Under the pieces are notes generated by a model. The model had not been told where the DNA came from. It saw only the letters and a list, made by a program, of their open reading frames with translations, and made no database searches. DNA of 64,000 bases from positions 62,001-126,000 of the forward strand of contig PAAG01000053.1 in NCBI GenBank assembly GCA_002698785.1, written 5' to 3'. The position numbers and the translations under genes are program-made. This DNA comes from Verrucomicrobiales bacterium (GTDB lineage: Bacteria > Verrucomicrobiota > Verrucomicrobiia > Verrucomicrobiales > DEV007). Of this stretch, positions 17,588 to 25,795 are shown piece by piece; position 1 is the stretch's first letter; every line of letters starts with the position of its first letter.

Positions 17588-18289
17588 TTAAAAGCTGTTT
17601 CTGATGGCCCACCAGACGGACTCGTAGAAATTCCCCTCGAAAATATCGGGGCGGAGGAATTCGATTTTCAGTCCTGGATTTCCAAAAATCGGGCGGAGGA
17701 GAAATCCCACCTGAGCCCCTGCGAAAAGATTCCCGGCAACCAGGCAGGCAACACCACGAATGGCTGCGATCTTGGAACGGGAATAGGGAAGGAGTAGTCG
17801 GTAGAGGCGAGTCGTTGATACCAAGCCAGCGAGAGCGATGATACCTGTGTGGGTCAGGATTAGGATGCGATGTGTAGAAGCTGCTTGGTCGGAATGAGCG
17901 CTCGGGCTTTCGATGGCCATACCGAGGGTAATCGGGGATAGCGAGCCCGTGATCAGTGCGAAAACTGAGAACGAGGTCAAAAGAGCCAAAGTGGTCTGAG
18001 TAAACGAGGTTCGGATCCCTACGATTTGTGAGAGAACTCCGTTGAGTAGTCCGTTGATCAACAACGTGAGCAGGATAATTAGCGGTAGTTTGATGGCCAC
18101 ATAGCCCGCTTGTTCAAGGCCCTGCCATGCTCCGATAGAGGCTCCGTATGTGCCGACCCCAAGGAAAATCGTGGTGATGCAGAATGATGTGGCCCCTCTG
18201 CATGGAGAACTTATCCACGTATCGGCTGTGCAAGCCCCTCCTAGTAGAAGGTCCTTCCAGTTGGAGGCGGTAGTTTCAGGGGAAATCAT
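17588..18289 (-). CDS. Polytopic membrane protein, paralogue of the downstream gene
   Basis: A 233-residue protein with about six membrane helices. The N-terminus is short and polar with several cysteines (GGACTADTWISSPCRG), then helices from about residue 33 on. The C-terminus carries LRPIFGNPGLKIEFL and FYESVWWAI, matching the downstream paralogue. It lies 107 bases downstream of serA on the same strand, with no obvious terminator between, so it may be transcribed with serA. Its function is unknown. Confidence 0.75.
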   Translation of the reverse strand: MISPETTASNWKDLLLGGACTADTWISSPCRGATSFCITTIFLGVGTYGASIGAWQGLEQAGYVAIKLPLIILLTLLINGLLNGVLSQIVGIRTSFTQTTLALLTSFSVFALITGSLSPITLGMAIESPSAHSDQAASTHRILILTHTGIIALAGLVSTTRLYRLLLPYSRSKIAAIRGVACLVAGNLFAGAQVGFLLRPIFGNPGLKIEFLRPDIFEGNFYESVWWAIRNSF

Positions 18290-18396
18290 GGACGGTGCGA
18301 CTCAACGCGCACCATCAGATTTCGTCAGTTGTGTGAAACAAGTGAGAAACCTCCGTGAATTCCTGGTGAAAAAAACGGTAAAACGAATAGCCCGCG

Positions 18397-20004
18397 TTAG
18401 AGCTGGACGGTCTTCGCGGAATTAATTCCGTCGATTTCAATGATCTTTTCGAGGACCTCTTCGCTGACTGCGGAGTCCACGTTCAAGATGCTCAGCGCCT
18501 GTCCACCACGCTGGCTTCGGCGGCTGAGCGACATGTTGGCAATGTTGATGTCGCTTTCTCCGAGGACTTTTCCGAGAGCGCCAACTACACCGGGAGAATC
18601 GGAGTTCTCGATAATCAAGAGGTGACCCTCGGGAGTGGCATCAATGTTGTGCTCACGCACTTTTACGATACGGGGTTGAGGCCCGAAGAAAGTTCCTGCT
18701 ACGGCGACCTGCTCGCTATCGTTTCCGACAGTGATCGTGATTAGGTCAGTAAAATCGCAGGTTTCTGCTGGTCGGCTTTCCGTGACCCGGATACCGCGCT
18801 CCTCTGCGATTGAAGGGGCGTTGAGGTAGTTGGTCGATCCGGAAGTACCACCTGTCTCAAGGTAGCCTTTCAGCGCAGAGCGAGTCACGAGGGTCGTGTC
18901 GATATCGCTGACTTTACCCGAGTATTCGATACGGAAAAAATCAGGCTGGTTAGGCGCAATCTGGCTGAGGAGCTTCGCCATCGTTTCGGAGAGGCTCATG
19001 TAAGGCCCGATCTCCTTCAGCGTGCTCTCATCGAGATTCGGCATGTTGACCGCGTTGATCACAGCGCCGTGCAACAGGCGATCTCGGATAGCTTCCGCGA
19101 TCTCGATGCCGACATTCTCCTGAGCTTCTTCAGTGGAGGCTCCTAGGTGAGGAGTGAAAACCATTTCCTCACGCTGGAGAAGTTCGTAGTCTGCCGGTGG
19201 AGGCTCTACTTCAAAGACGTCGAACGCTGCTCCAGCCACTTTACCTTCTTTGATGGCAGCGAGGAGAGCTTCCTCATCGACCAGTCCTCCGCGAGCGCAG
19301 TTGATGATGCGGACTCCCGGCTTCATCTTCTTGAGGCGCTCCGCGTTGATCAAATGAGTCGTCTCCGGTGTTTTCGGCATGTGCAGGGTGATGAAATCGG
19401 CCTGCTCAACCGCCTCGTCGACCGTGGCGCAAAGTTCGACTCGCATGTTCTTCGCCTTGCTTGCCGCGAGATACGGATCGTAGGCCACAACGCGCATCCC
19501 GAAGCCCATGGCACGGCGAGCGAATTCTCCACCGATTCGGCCCATTCCGAGAATCGCGAGAGTTTTGTTGTAAAGCTCTACTCCTTTGAAGGCTTTACGG
19601 CCTTCTTTGAAGCGGTCTTCCACCACGGACTTGTGAGCGTGAGGGATGTGGCGTGCGAGCGACATCATCAGCGTGAAAGCATGCTCAGCCGTAGAAATGG
19701 TGTTTCCCGCGGGAGTGTTCATCACTACGACGCCGTGTTTCGTAGCGGTGGGAATGTCGATATTGTCTACCCCAACCCCCGCACGACCGATAGCGCGCAG
19801 CACTCCGGAGCCAGCTTCAATGACAGGAGCGGTGATTTTGACGCCGGATCGCACAATGATGCCCTCGTAATTGGGGGCCAATGCGATCAGTTCGTCTTCG
19901 CTGAGTCCGAGTTTGACATCGACTTCGATGCCTTCGGCTGCATTCAGCAATTCGATCCCCTTTTCAGCAATGGGATCGGCTACCAGCACTTTGCGTACAC
20001 TCAT
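18397..20004 (-). CDS. serA: D-3-phosphoglycerate dehydrogenase
   Basis: A 535-residue enzyme of the long bacterial type. It oxidises 3-phosphoglycerate with NAD, the first step of serine synthesis. The N-terminal substrate domain starts MSVRKVLVADPIAEKGIELL. The NAD-binding Rossmann motif is LGMGRIGGEFARRA, followed by VVAYDPYLA. Catalytic-loop features include INCARGGLVDEEALL, VFEVEPPP and FTPHLGASTEEAQENVG with its conserved histidine. A C-terminal intervening domain precedes an ACT domain (NSDSPGVVGALGKVLGESDI) that normally binds serine for feedback inhibition. It is divergent from the BASS transporter gene. Confidence 0.97.
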   Translation of the reverse strand: MSVRKVLVADPIAEKGIELLNAAEGIEVDVKLGLSEDELIALAPNYEGIIVRSGVKITAPVIEAGSGVLRAIGRAGVGVDNIDIPTATKHGVVVMNTPAGNTISTAEHAFTLMMSLARHIPHAHKSVVEDRFKEGRKAFKGVELYNKTLAILGMGRIGGEFARRAMGFGMRVVAYDPYLAASKAKNMRVELCATVDEAVEQADFITLHMPKTPETTHLINAERLKKMKPGVRIINCARGGLVDEEALLAAIKEGKVAGAAFDVFEVEPPPADYELLQREEMVFTPHLGASTEEAQENVGIEIAEAIRDRLLHGAVINAVNMPNLDESTLKEIGPYMSLSETMAKLLSQIAPNQPDFFRIEYSGKVSDIDTTLVTRSALKGYLETGGTSGSTNYLNAPSIAEERGIRVTESRPAETCDFTDLITITVGNDSEQVAVAGTFFGPQPRIVKVREHNIDATPEGHLLIIENSDSPGVVGALGKVLGESDINIANMSLSRRSQRGGQALSILNVDSAVSEEVLEKIIEIDGINSAKTVQL

Positions 20005-20102
20005 GGGTTTTGGGTTTATTTTCTAAAGAGGCGGGAACGTAGGGGTGCTGGACTCGGACGCAAGAGGGAACTTGAGCAGGTAAGCACGATTTCACTTGTC
20101 GA

Positions 20103-20120
20103 AAGGAGGGATGCAATTTG
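20103..20120 (+). promoter_or_regulatory. Shine-Dalgarno sequence supporting a TTG start
   Basis: The stretch AAAGGAGGG ends 7 to 8 bases before a TTG at 20118 in the BASS-transporter frame. The first in-frame ATG, at 20130, would be about 20 bases away, too far for this site. An ATG at 20111 is in another frame and too close. The spacing therefore favours TTG as the start codon. Confidence 0.6.
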
Positions 20121-21068
20121 ATATGCGGCATGGTCCGTATTCTCTCGTGGCTCACCAATGCGTTTCCGCTCTGGATACTGCTCTGCAGTACCATTGCCCT
20201 TTTCGAGCCCTCGATTTTTACCTGGTTCAAAGGGCCGCTTATCGTTTGGGGGCTTGCGGTGATTATGCTTGGGATGGGGCTCACTCTGAATTTCTCGGAT
20301 GTGAAGGGTGTTCTATCCCTACCGAGGGCGGGAGTTATAGGTGTCATTTGCCAATTTCTCTTGATGCCCGCCTTGGGATGGGGCGTTGCCACAATGTTGA
20401 AACTCGACGAGATCGACCCATCTCTCGCAGTCGGGCTGATCCTCGTGTCATGCTGTCCTGGCGGGACTGCTTCAAACGTGGTTGCCTACTTGGCGAAGGC
20501 AAATGTCGCCCTATCCGTGTTGATGACGATGTGCTCAACCTTTGCTGCAATTGTCATGACCCCGCTTCTCACCAAATGGCTCGCGGGGGCTCTAATCGAA
20601 GTCGATGCCTGGGCGCTCTGCAAAAGCACGGCACAGGTCGTCTTGATACCCGTAGTCGTTGGGATTCTCGTAAATCAGTTCCTGCCAAAATTCAGCGAAA
20701 AAGTGAGGGTAGGATCACCGCTCATATCGGTGATCGCGATTGTCCTCATTGTGGCGAGTATTATCGGTGGTAGTCGTGAGGTTATCTTAGAGGCGGGATG
20801 GAGGCTCTTGGCCGCCCCTGCATTGTTGCACATTGGCGGCTTCGGATTGGGCTACCTTCTAGCCCGTCTCATTCGCCTTCCCGAAGCGAGCTGTCGCACC
20901 ATCTCCATCGAGGTGGGTATGCAGAACTCCGGGCTGGGTGCAAGCCTTGCGAAAAAGCACTTCCCGGGCACTGCCGCTGCAGTACCCTGTGCCATTAGTT
21001 CAGTCTATCACTGCCTGATCGGTAGTTTCCTCGCAGGCTGGTGGCGACTTCGAGCTTCGAAAGAATGA
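20118..21068 (+). CDS. Bile acid:sodium symporter (BASS) family transporter
   Basis: A 316-residue protein with about nine or ten membrane helices. It shows the BASS hallmarks: GPLIVWGLAVIMLGMGLTLN near the N-terminus, CCPGGTASNVVAYLAKANVA in the first crossover region, and the second crossover ISIEVGMQNSGLGASLAKKH. Such carriers move organic anions such as pantoate, pyruvate or thiamine precursors with sodium; the substrate cannot be set from sequence. The start is taken as TTG because of the well-placed ribosome-binding site. It converges on the PilT-type gene, 5 bases away. Confidence 0.88.
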   Translation: MICGMVRILSWLTNAFPLWILLCSTIALFEPSIFTWFKGPLIVWGLAVIMLGMGLTLNFSDVKGVLSLPRAGVIGVICQFLLMPALGWGVATMLKLDEIDPSLAVGLILVSCCPGGTASNVVAYLAKANVALSVLMTMCSTFAAIVMTPLLTKWLAGALIEVDAWALCKSTAQVVLIPVVVGILVNQFLPKFSEKVRVGSPLISVIAIVLIVASIIGGSREVILEAGWRLLAAPALLHIGGFGLGYLLARLIRLPEASCRTISIEVGMQNSGLGASLAKKHFPGTAAAVPCAISSVYHCLIGSFLAGWWRLRASKE

Positions 21069-21073
21069 AGGGG

Positions 21074-22177
21074 TTACTCTTTTGCAGACCCTCCGCCGGA
21101 ATGACCCAATTCCGAATGCTCTGGCGGTAGTGCCGCGCGGAATCGGCTCTTATCGATCGCCTTCATGTAGGCCTCGAGAGAAGAAACCTGTCCAGACACC
21201 ATCTTTTCCCAGATCGCATCATCCATGAACTGCATTCCATATTCTTTACCGCCAGTAATAATATCGTAAAGCTTCTGGGTAGAACCTTCCCGAATCACAG
21301 AACTCACGGCAGGCGTGCTCACGAGGATCTCATTTACAGCGACACGACCAGGCTGGTCATCCCGCTTCAGAAGCAGCTGGGCCACAACACCGCGAAGAGA
21401 GCCTGCCAACATCGTCCGAACCTGCGACTGCTGGTCGGATGGGAAAACGTCTACGAGACGGTCGACAGTTTTACGAGCGTTGTTCGTGTGAAGTGTTCCG
21501 AAAACAAGGAGGCCCGTTTCCGCAGCTGTCAGTGCGAGCGAGATGGTTTCCAGGTCGCGCATCTCCCCCACGAGAACGATATCAGCATCTTCACGAAGTG
21601 AAGCGCGAAGGCCATCTGCGAACGACGGGCAATGAACGTGAACCTCGCGCTGAGTAATGGTCGATTTTTTGTTGTTATGAACAAACTCGATCGGTTCCTC
21701 AACCGTGATGATATGGCGAGCGTAGGTGCGGTTGATGTAGTCAATCAGGGCGGCAAGGGTCGTTGATTTACCCGAACCAGTCGGCCCTGTTACCAACACA
21801 AGTCCGCTTCGCAAATCTCCAAAGCTCTCGATTGTCTCCGGGACATTGAGATCCTGAATCGTTTTAATCTTGGTCGGGATCAAACGAAAGACGGCTCCGA
21901 GTCCATTCTTCTGTTTGAAGAAGTTACAGCGAAATCGCGACTCATGATCCATCTCATAGGCGAAGTCGAGGTCACCTTTTTCGAGAAATCGCTCGTAGGC
22001 TCCCTCGTCACAGATCTCGCTGAGCATGTGATTGAGTGTGGAGTGCTCGAGGACTCCATCTGCGATAGGAGAAATAGCACCGTGTGCTCGCATCTTCGGC
22101 GGTTGGCCCTCACTCAAGTGCAGGTCAGAGCCACCCGATTCGACGAGGTGTTTAAAATATTGGTCAATTACAGCCAT
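21074..22177 (-). CDS. PilT/PilU-type twitching motility ATPase
   Basis: A 367-residue secretion-superfamily ATPase. The N-terminal domain has SGGSDLHLSEGQPPKMRAHG. The Walker A motif is TGPTGSGKSTTLA (about residue 131), followed by the Asp box (HIITVEEPIEFVH), the Walker B region DADIVLVGEMRDLETI and the His box region GLLVFGTLHTNNA. The length matches retraction ATPases of type IV pili, hexamers at the inner-membrane base of the pilus. It lies 41 bases downstream of a second such gene, as pilU follows pilT in many bacteria. No other pilus gene is in the window. Confidence 0.9.
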   Translation of the reverse strand: MAVIDQYFKHLVESGGSDLHLSEGQPPKMRAHGAISPIADGVLEHSTLNHMLSEICDEGAYERFLEKGDLDFAYEMDHESRFRCNFFKQKNGLGAVFRLIPTKIKTIQDLNVPETIESFGDLRSGLVLVTGPTGSGKSTTLAALIDYINRTYARHIITVEEPIEFVHNNKKSTITQREVHVHCPSFADGLRASLREDADIVLVGEMRDLETISLALTAAETGLLVFGTLHTNNARKTVDRLVDVFPSDQQSQVRTMLAGSLRGVVAQLLLKRDDQPGRVAVNEILVSTPAVSSVIREGSTQKLYDIITGGKEYGMQFMDDAIWEKMVSGQVSSLEAYMKAIDKSRFRAALPPEHSELGHSGGGSAKE

Positions 22178-22218
22178 GGTCTGAAGAAAGTGTTAATTCT
22201 TGATTAGGTTACGTGGTA

Positions 22219-23298
22219 TCAGCCGAGATTAGCTCGCAGAGATCCGGGATCGATCGCCCGTCCAATCGCTTCATCCTTGGAGATTAGGCCTTCGTGATAC
22301 AAATTCGCGAGGGAGTCATCCATCATGATCATCCCAACGTTCTTACCGGTCTGCATGACACCGGGGAGCATGAAGGTTTTGCCGTCTCGAATAAGTGCAG
22401 AAACCGCGGGAGTGTTGACGAGAAGCTCGAGGGCAAGCTCGCGGCCTGTCCCGTCTTTCTTTGGAACGAGCTGCTGTGAGATTACCCCACGAAGCGATTC
22501 ACCAACCATGATTCGAATCTGCTCCCGCTGCTCGGTGGGGAACACATCGAGAATTCGGTCGAGTGTTCTTGCGGCACTTCCTGTGTGAAGTGTGGCAAGA
22601 ACAAGGTGTCCCGTTTCTGCCGCGGTGATTGCGAGAGAGATCGTTTCCAGGTCGCGCATCTCACCCACCATGATCACATCGGGATCCTCACGAAGAGCAG
22701 CACGCAAAGCATGGGAGAAACTCTCGGTATGCGTATGCACTTCCCGTTGGTTTACGTGGCAATCTTCCGATTCGATCACGTATTCGATCGGGTCCTCGAG
22801 TGTAATGATGTGGTCTGTGCGCTGGTGGTTGATTTCATTGATCAGGGCCGCCAGCGTGGTCGATTTACCGGAGCCGACGGCGCCGGTCACGAGGACGAGT
22901 CCGTTGTGATATTCGAGGAGTGGCTTGATCGCTTCGGGCAATCCTAGCTCGTCCATCGTGCGCAGGTTGGTGCTGATCACGCGGAAAACCATCTCCCAGC
23001 CAAGGCGGGTCTTTACTACTGAGGCACGGAAACGGCCGAAACCTGGATCGTAAGCAAAGTCGACATCACCCTTTTCTTCGAGTCGGGCCAACTCAGGAGC
23101 AGGGAGATATTTGCGAGCAAGGTCTTCCGTTTGCTCTGGAGTCGCTATCTCAGCATTCTCCCAGATTGGCTGGAGGAGACCGAAGCGGCGCCACTTGGGT
23201 TGGCTGTTTGGAGCGATGTGAACATCGGAGACGTCATACTCCTGGGCGAGCTTCAAGTATTCATCGACGTGATCGAGAACTGGAACAGTATCTGACAT
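22219..23298 (-). CDS. pilT: PilT-type twitching motility ATPase
   Basis: A 359-residue retraction ATPase. It has YDVSDVHIAPNSQPKWRRFG at the N-terminus, Walker A TGAVGSGKSTTLA, the Asp box HIITLEDPIEYV, the Walker B DPDVIMVGEMRDLETI, and GHLVLATLHTGSAARTLDRI. The Walker A loop has AVGSGKS where PilT proteins usually carry PTGSGKS. It powers pilus depolymerisation, or possibly another inner-membrane assembly. It is the first gene of a two-gene unit with the other PilT-type ATPase. The two are clearly different in sequence, so the duplication is old. Confidence 0.9.
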   Translation of the reverse strand: MSDTVPVLDHVDEYLKLAQEYDVSDVHIAPNSQPKWRRFGLLQPIWENAEIATPEQTEDLARKYLPAPELARLEEKGDVDFAYDPGFGRFRASVVKTRLGWEMVFRVISTNLRTMDELGLPEAIKPLLEYHNGLVLVTGAVGSGKSTTLAALINEINHQRTDHIITLEDPIEYVIESEDCHVNQREVHTHTESFSHALRAALREDPDVIMVGEMRDLETISLAITAAETGHLVLATLHTGSAARTLDRILDVFPTEQREQIRIMVGESLRGVISQQLVPKKDGTGRELALELLVNTPAVSALIRDGKTFMLPGVMQTGKNVGMIMMDDSLANLYHEGLISKDEAIGRAIDPGSLRANLG

Positions 23299-23531
23299 GG
23301 ATATGGAGTTTGGGAGGTATCTGCAATTGCCGGGAAATACAGGGGCAATTTGTTGAACGCAACATCTGGCGGCATTCCCGGTGAGATTGCGAGTATTCTG
23401 ATAGTGAAAGTTTCATTCAAGCCAAAAACTGAGTTTTCCTGCTCGTAAATACGCGGTTTGTATAATCTTCGACCCAATCACGGACGGCGAATTCTCTTGC
23501 AGAAGGCGGGCGAACAGGAAAAATGTGAAGT

Positions 23532-24389
23532 GTGAAATTCTTTGCTGGTCTACTCGTCTTTGTCGTCGTATTCGCTGCCGTTGGCGTGGGAATGCATTAT
23601 TCCATGTATCAGAAGCCGGGTATTTTTATCTGGTCGGTCACTCAGGACCCCGGCGAGGGAGGATTTCTTGAGAGAACGACGTTTGCCCTTGCGGGAACCG
23701 TCGAGGAAAAGGAAGTCAGTGCAGATGTCGGTGGAAGTACGGAAACCAATAAGCCTGAGGAGGTTCTCGAGGCAGCTCCCGCTCCGGAGCCCGCAGAAGT
23801 AACCGAGCAAGAGGAGGAGAACAGCGTGATATCTCTTTTCGACGGAAAAGAACTGGGGCAGTGGGAAAAAACCCAGTTCGGTGGAGAGGGTGACGTATTT
23901 GTAAATGAGGACGGGAATCTGGAATTCGGCTTTGGTGCGATTCTCACCGGAGTGCACTGGGGCGGCGAGGTTCCTGCGACGAGCAATTATGAAATCACCC
24001 TCGATGCGATGAAGATCGATGGTAACGACTTTTTTTGCGCCCTCACATTTCCCGTGAGAGACAGCCACGCCACCTTTGTGATTGGCGGTTGGGGTGGTGG
24101 AGTCGTCGGAATATCGAGTGTCGATGATCTGGATGCTTCGGAGAATGAAACGATGAACATCGAGGGATTCGAGAGCGATAAATGGTTTAAAATTCGAGTT
24201 CTGGTAACAGACGAAAAACTTCAGGCCTGGATCGATGAAGATGAGAAAGTGAACCTCGACCTGGAAGGACGAAAGATCAGCCTTCGGCCCGGAGATATCG
24301 AATTGTGTGTGCCAATAGGAATTGCGAGCTTCCAGACACGCGCGCAGTTTCGAAACATCACGTGGCGAAATCTGCCCTCAGAGGAGTGA
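23532..24389 (+). CDS. Membrane-anchored DUF1080-like (concanavalin-type) protein
   Basis: A 285-residue protein starting at a GTG at 23532 (GTG AAA TTC), where a membrane helix (FFAGLLVFVVVFAAVGVGMHY) begins at once. A low-complexity glutamate/proline/alanine linker covers about residues 70-98. The rest is a single beta-sandwich with FDGKELGQWEKTQFGGEGD, YEITLDAMKIDG and WFKIRVLVTDEKLQAWID, and a closing strand FRNITWRNL. This is the layout of DUF1080 and related LamG-like domains. It is probably anchored in the inner membrane with the domain in the periplasm. It has no obvious operon partner. Confidence 0.75.
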   Translation: MKFFAGLLVFVVVFAAVGVGMHYSMYQKPGIFIWSVTQDPGEGGFLERTTFALAGTVEEKEVSADVGGSTETNKPEEVLEAAPAPEPAEVTEQEEENSVISLFDGKELGQWEKTQFGGEGDVFVNEDGNLEFGFGAILTGVHWGGEVPATSNYEITLDAMKIDGNDFFCALTFPVRDSHATFVIGGWGGGVVGISSVDDLDASENETMNIEGFESDKWFKIRVLVTDEKLQAWIDEDEKVNLDLEGRKISLRPGDIELCVPIGIASFQTRAQFRNITWRNLPSEE

Positions 24390-24606
24390 TTCAATCCTCA
24401 GTGTGCCCATGGCCCTCTCCGGTCTCTTGTCATGGGAATTATAAAATTGTCAAAAATTAAAATTATTGACGTCTTAATTATCAACTTTTTGAACGAAACG
24501 CTTGACCAACTGTCCAGATGCTGTCTGGATATTTAAAAATTGAGGCAACTTTACAACAAATTGTTTCAATTTTTAATGACCTCTCACACTACGTCTCTCA
24601 ACAATT
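24390..24606 (+). other. AT-rich intergenic region, likely promoter of the HrgA-like gene
   Basis: About 217 bases, strongly AT-rich in the middle (runs such as AAAATTAAAATTATT) compared with the genes on either side. A small CCAGA/TCTGG inverted repeat with a five-base spacer lies near 24514-24528. I see no reading frame or RNA gene. TTGACG near 24467 and TTGACC at 24502 are possible -35 elements, but no -10 box sits at the right distance with confidence. Confidence 0.35.
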
Positions 24607-25647
24607 ATGAATCTTCGTGATCAGTTAAAAGAAATTCTTCCTGACATTTTGCCCAGGAATCCGGCCCAATCGATTAAGGGAACGGAATTAATTGAGATGG
24701 TTAAGCATCGACTGAAGCAGGATTACTCAGATGCGACACTTCGGTATCACTTCTCAATCATGTCCTGCGATCCCTCTTCTCCGATCGCGAAGGTAGAGCA
24801 AGGGCAGGGTTACTATCTGCGAACATCGACAATCCACTCCATGAACAGTGCGCGAAACCTGTTCCACGGTGGAGAGGCTGGTGTGGGACAGAGTTCGGTA
24901 ATGGGTTCTGAGGATCTGGATGTAAATCTTCGTCGTGCCGCAAAATTTCGCGCTGTGGTGAATCGTTACCTCGAGTCCATCGAGCAACTTCCTTTCGCTT
25001 TCGAGGAGTCCTTCTCAAATGATGCCGACTCGAATCGTTGGAGAGTGCCAGATCTGGCCGTTGTAGACTGGCTTGTGGCGGGAGAGGGCGAGGATTCTCC
25101 TATTTTGGACAAGCGCAAGCTGGAGGTCTATCGACGCATGTCTCAGACTCCTTTTCGTGTCTCTGCTGTAAAATTGCAGCTCGAACTTTCTTCTGGAAGC
25201 GCGTTAGAAACTCTTCACCAATGCCTTTCAGCTTCCGAATGGGCACATGCTGGAGAGCTTCTTGTAGCTTCTCCTATTGTGGACCCGCAGTTGGCGAGCG
25301 AAGTCAGGAAATTCTCGGACCGCTATGGAATCGGAGTGATCAGCTTTGGGCTCGATTCGGACATTTTGGATGACATGCCCGAACCGGCAGCGATTGAAAA
25401 TCTCCACCTGCGCGAATTTGAATCGATCCGCAGTCTCCTGACGGTCCGCAGACACTCAGCTCCGCATCCTGGCAAGGCATTGGACTGGGAGCATGTCACG
25501 GCACTCGGTGCTGCAAATGCAGATTTTGCTCGTTTTGATTCGTGGATTTCCCGGAGCCTCCTGGAAGAGCGGATTATTCCTTCTCGCGAGTTCGTCGAGC
25601 TGGAACGAAACGCTGCTGCTGCGGTCGCACAGGAGTATGTGGCATAA
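24607..25647 (+). CDS. HrgA-like protein: N-terminal winged helix and degenerate restriction-endonuclease-like domain
   Basis: A 346-residue protein. Residues 1-75 look like a HARE-type or similar winged-helix domain (KGTELIEMVKHRLKQDYSDATLRYHF, then the strand GQGYYLR). From about residue 130 the protein follows the HrgA (COG2958-like) nuclease-fold pattern: WRVPDLAVVDW, then FRVSAVKLQLELSSGS, LHQCLSASEWAHAGELLVAS, and FSDRYGIGVISFGLD. In the active family the second element has an ExK. Here the lysine remains but the glutamate position reads alanine (AVK). No DNA methyltransferase is near. It has its own terminator. A DNA-binding regulator derived from a nuclease is the likeliest reading; the family assignment is from pattern memory. 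Confidence 0.6.
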   Translation: MNLRDQLKEILPDILPRNPAQSIKGTELIEMVKHRLKQDYSDATLRYHFSIMSCDPSSPIAKVEQGQGYYLRTSTIHSMNSARNLFHGGEAGVGQSSVMGSEDLDVNLRRAAKFRAVVNRYLESIEQLPFAFEESFSNDADSNRWRVPDLAVVDWLVAGEGEDSPILDKRKLEVYRRMSQTPFRVSAVKLQLELSSGSALETLHQCLSASEWAHAGELLVASPIVDPQLASEVRKFSDRYGIGVISFGLDSDILDDMPEPAAIENLHLREFESIRSLLTVRRHSAPHPGKALDWEHVTALGAANADFARFDSWISRSLLEERIIPSREFVELERNAAAAVAQEYVA

Positions 25648-25694
25648 TTTTTTGAGAGATTTTTTCCCTTGGTTAGCGGTCTTTTTTTCCGCAG

Positions 25695-25727
25695 AAGGGC
25701 ACCCTCCACCGGGGTGCCCTTTTTCTT
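25695..25727 (+). terminator. Rho-independent terminator after the HrgA-like gene
   Basis: AAGGGCACCC at 25695-25704 pairs perfectly with GGGTGCCCTT at 25712-25721 across a seven-base loop, and the right arm runs into a T-rich tract (TTTTTCTTT). It lies about 50 bases after the stop codon in plus orientation. Confidence 0.93.
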
Positions 25728-25795
25728 TACAACTTCCTGACAACCCTTTTACAGGCCCATGACAACTATTTCTGAGAAAGTGGGAGAATGGTTGC

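Noticed and set aside
24607-25647. Restriction-modification system
   Set aside because: Only the HrgA-like gene is present; no methyltransferase or specificity gene lies nearby and its active site looks incomplete.
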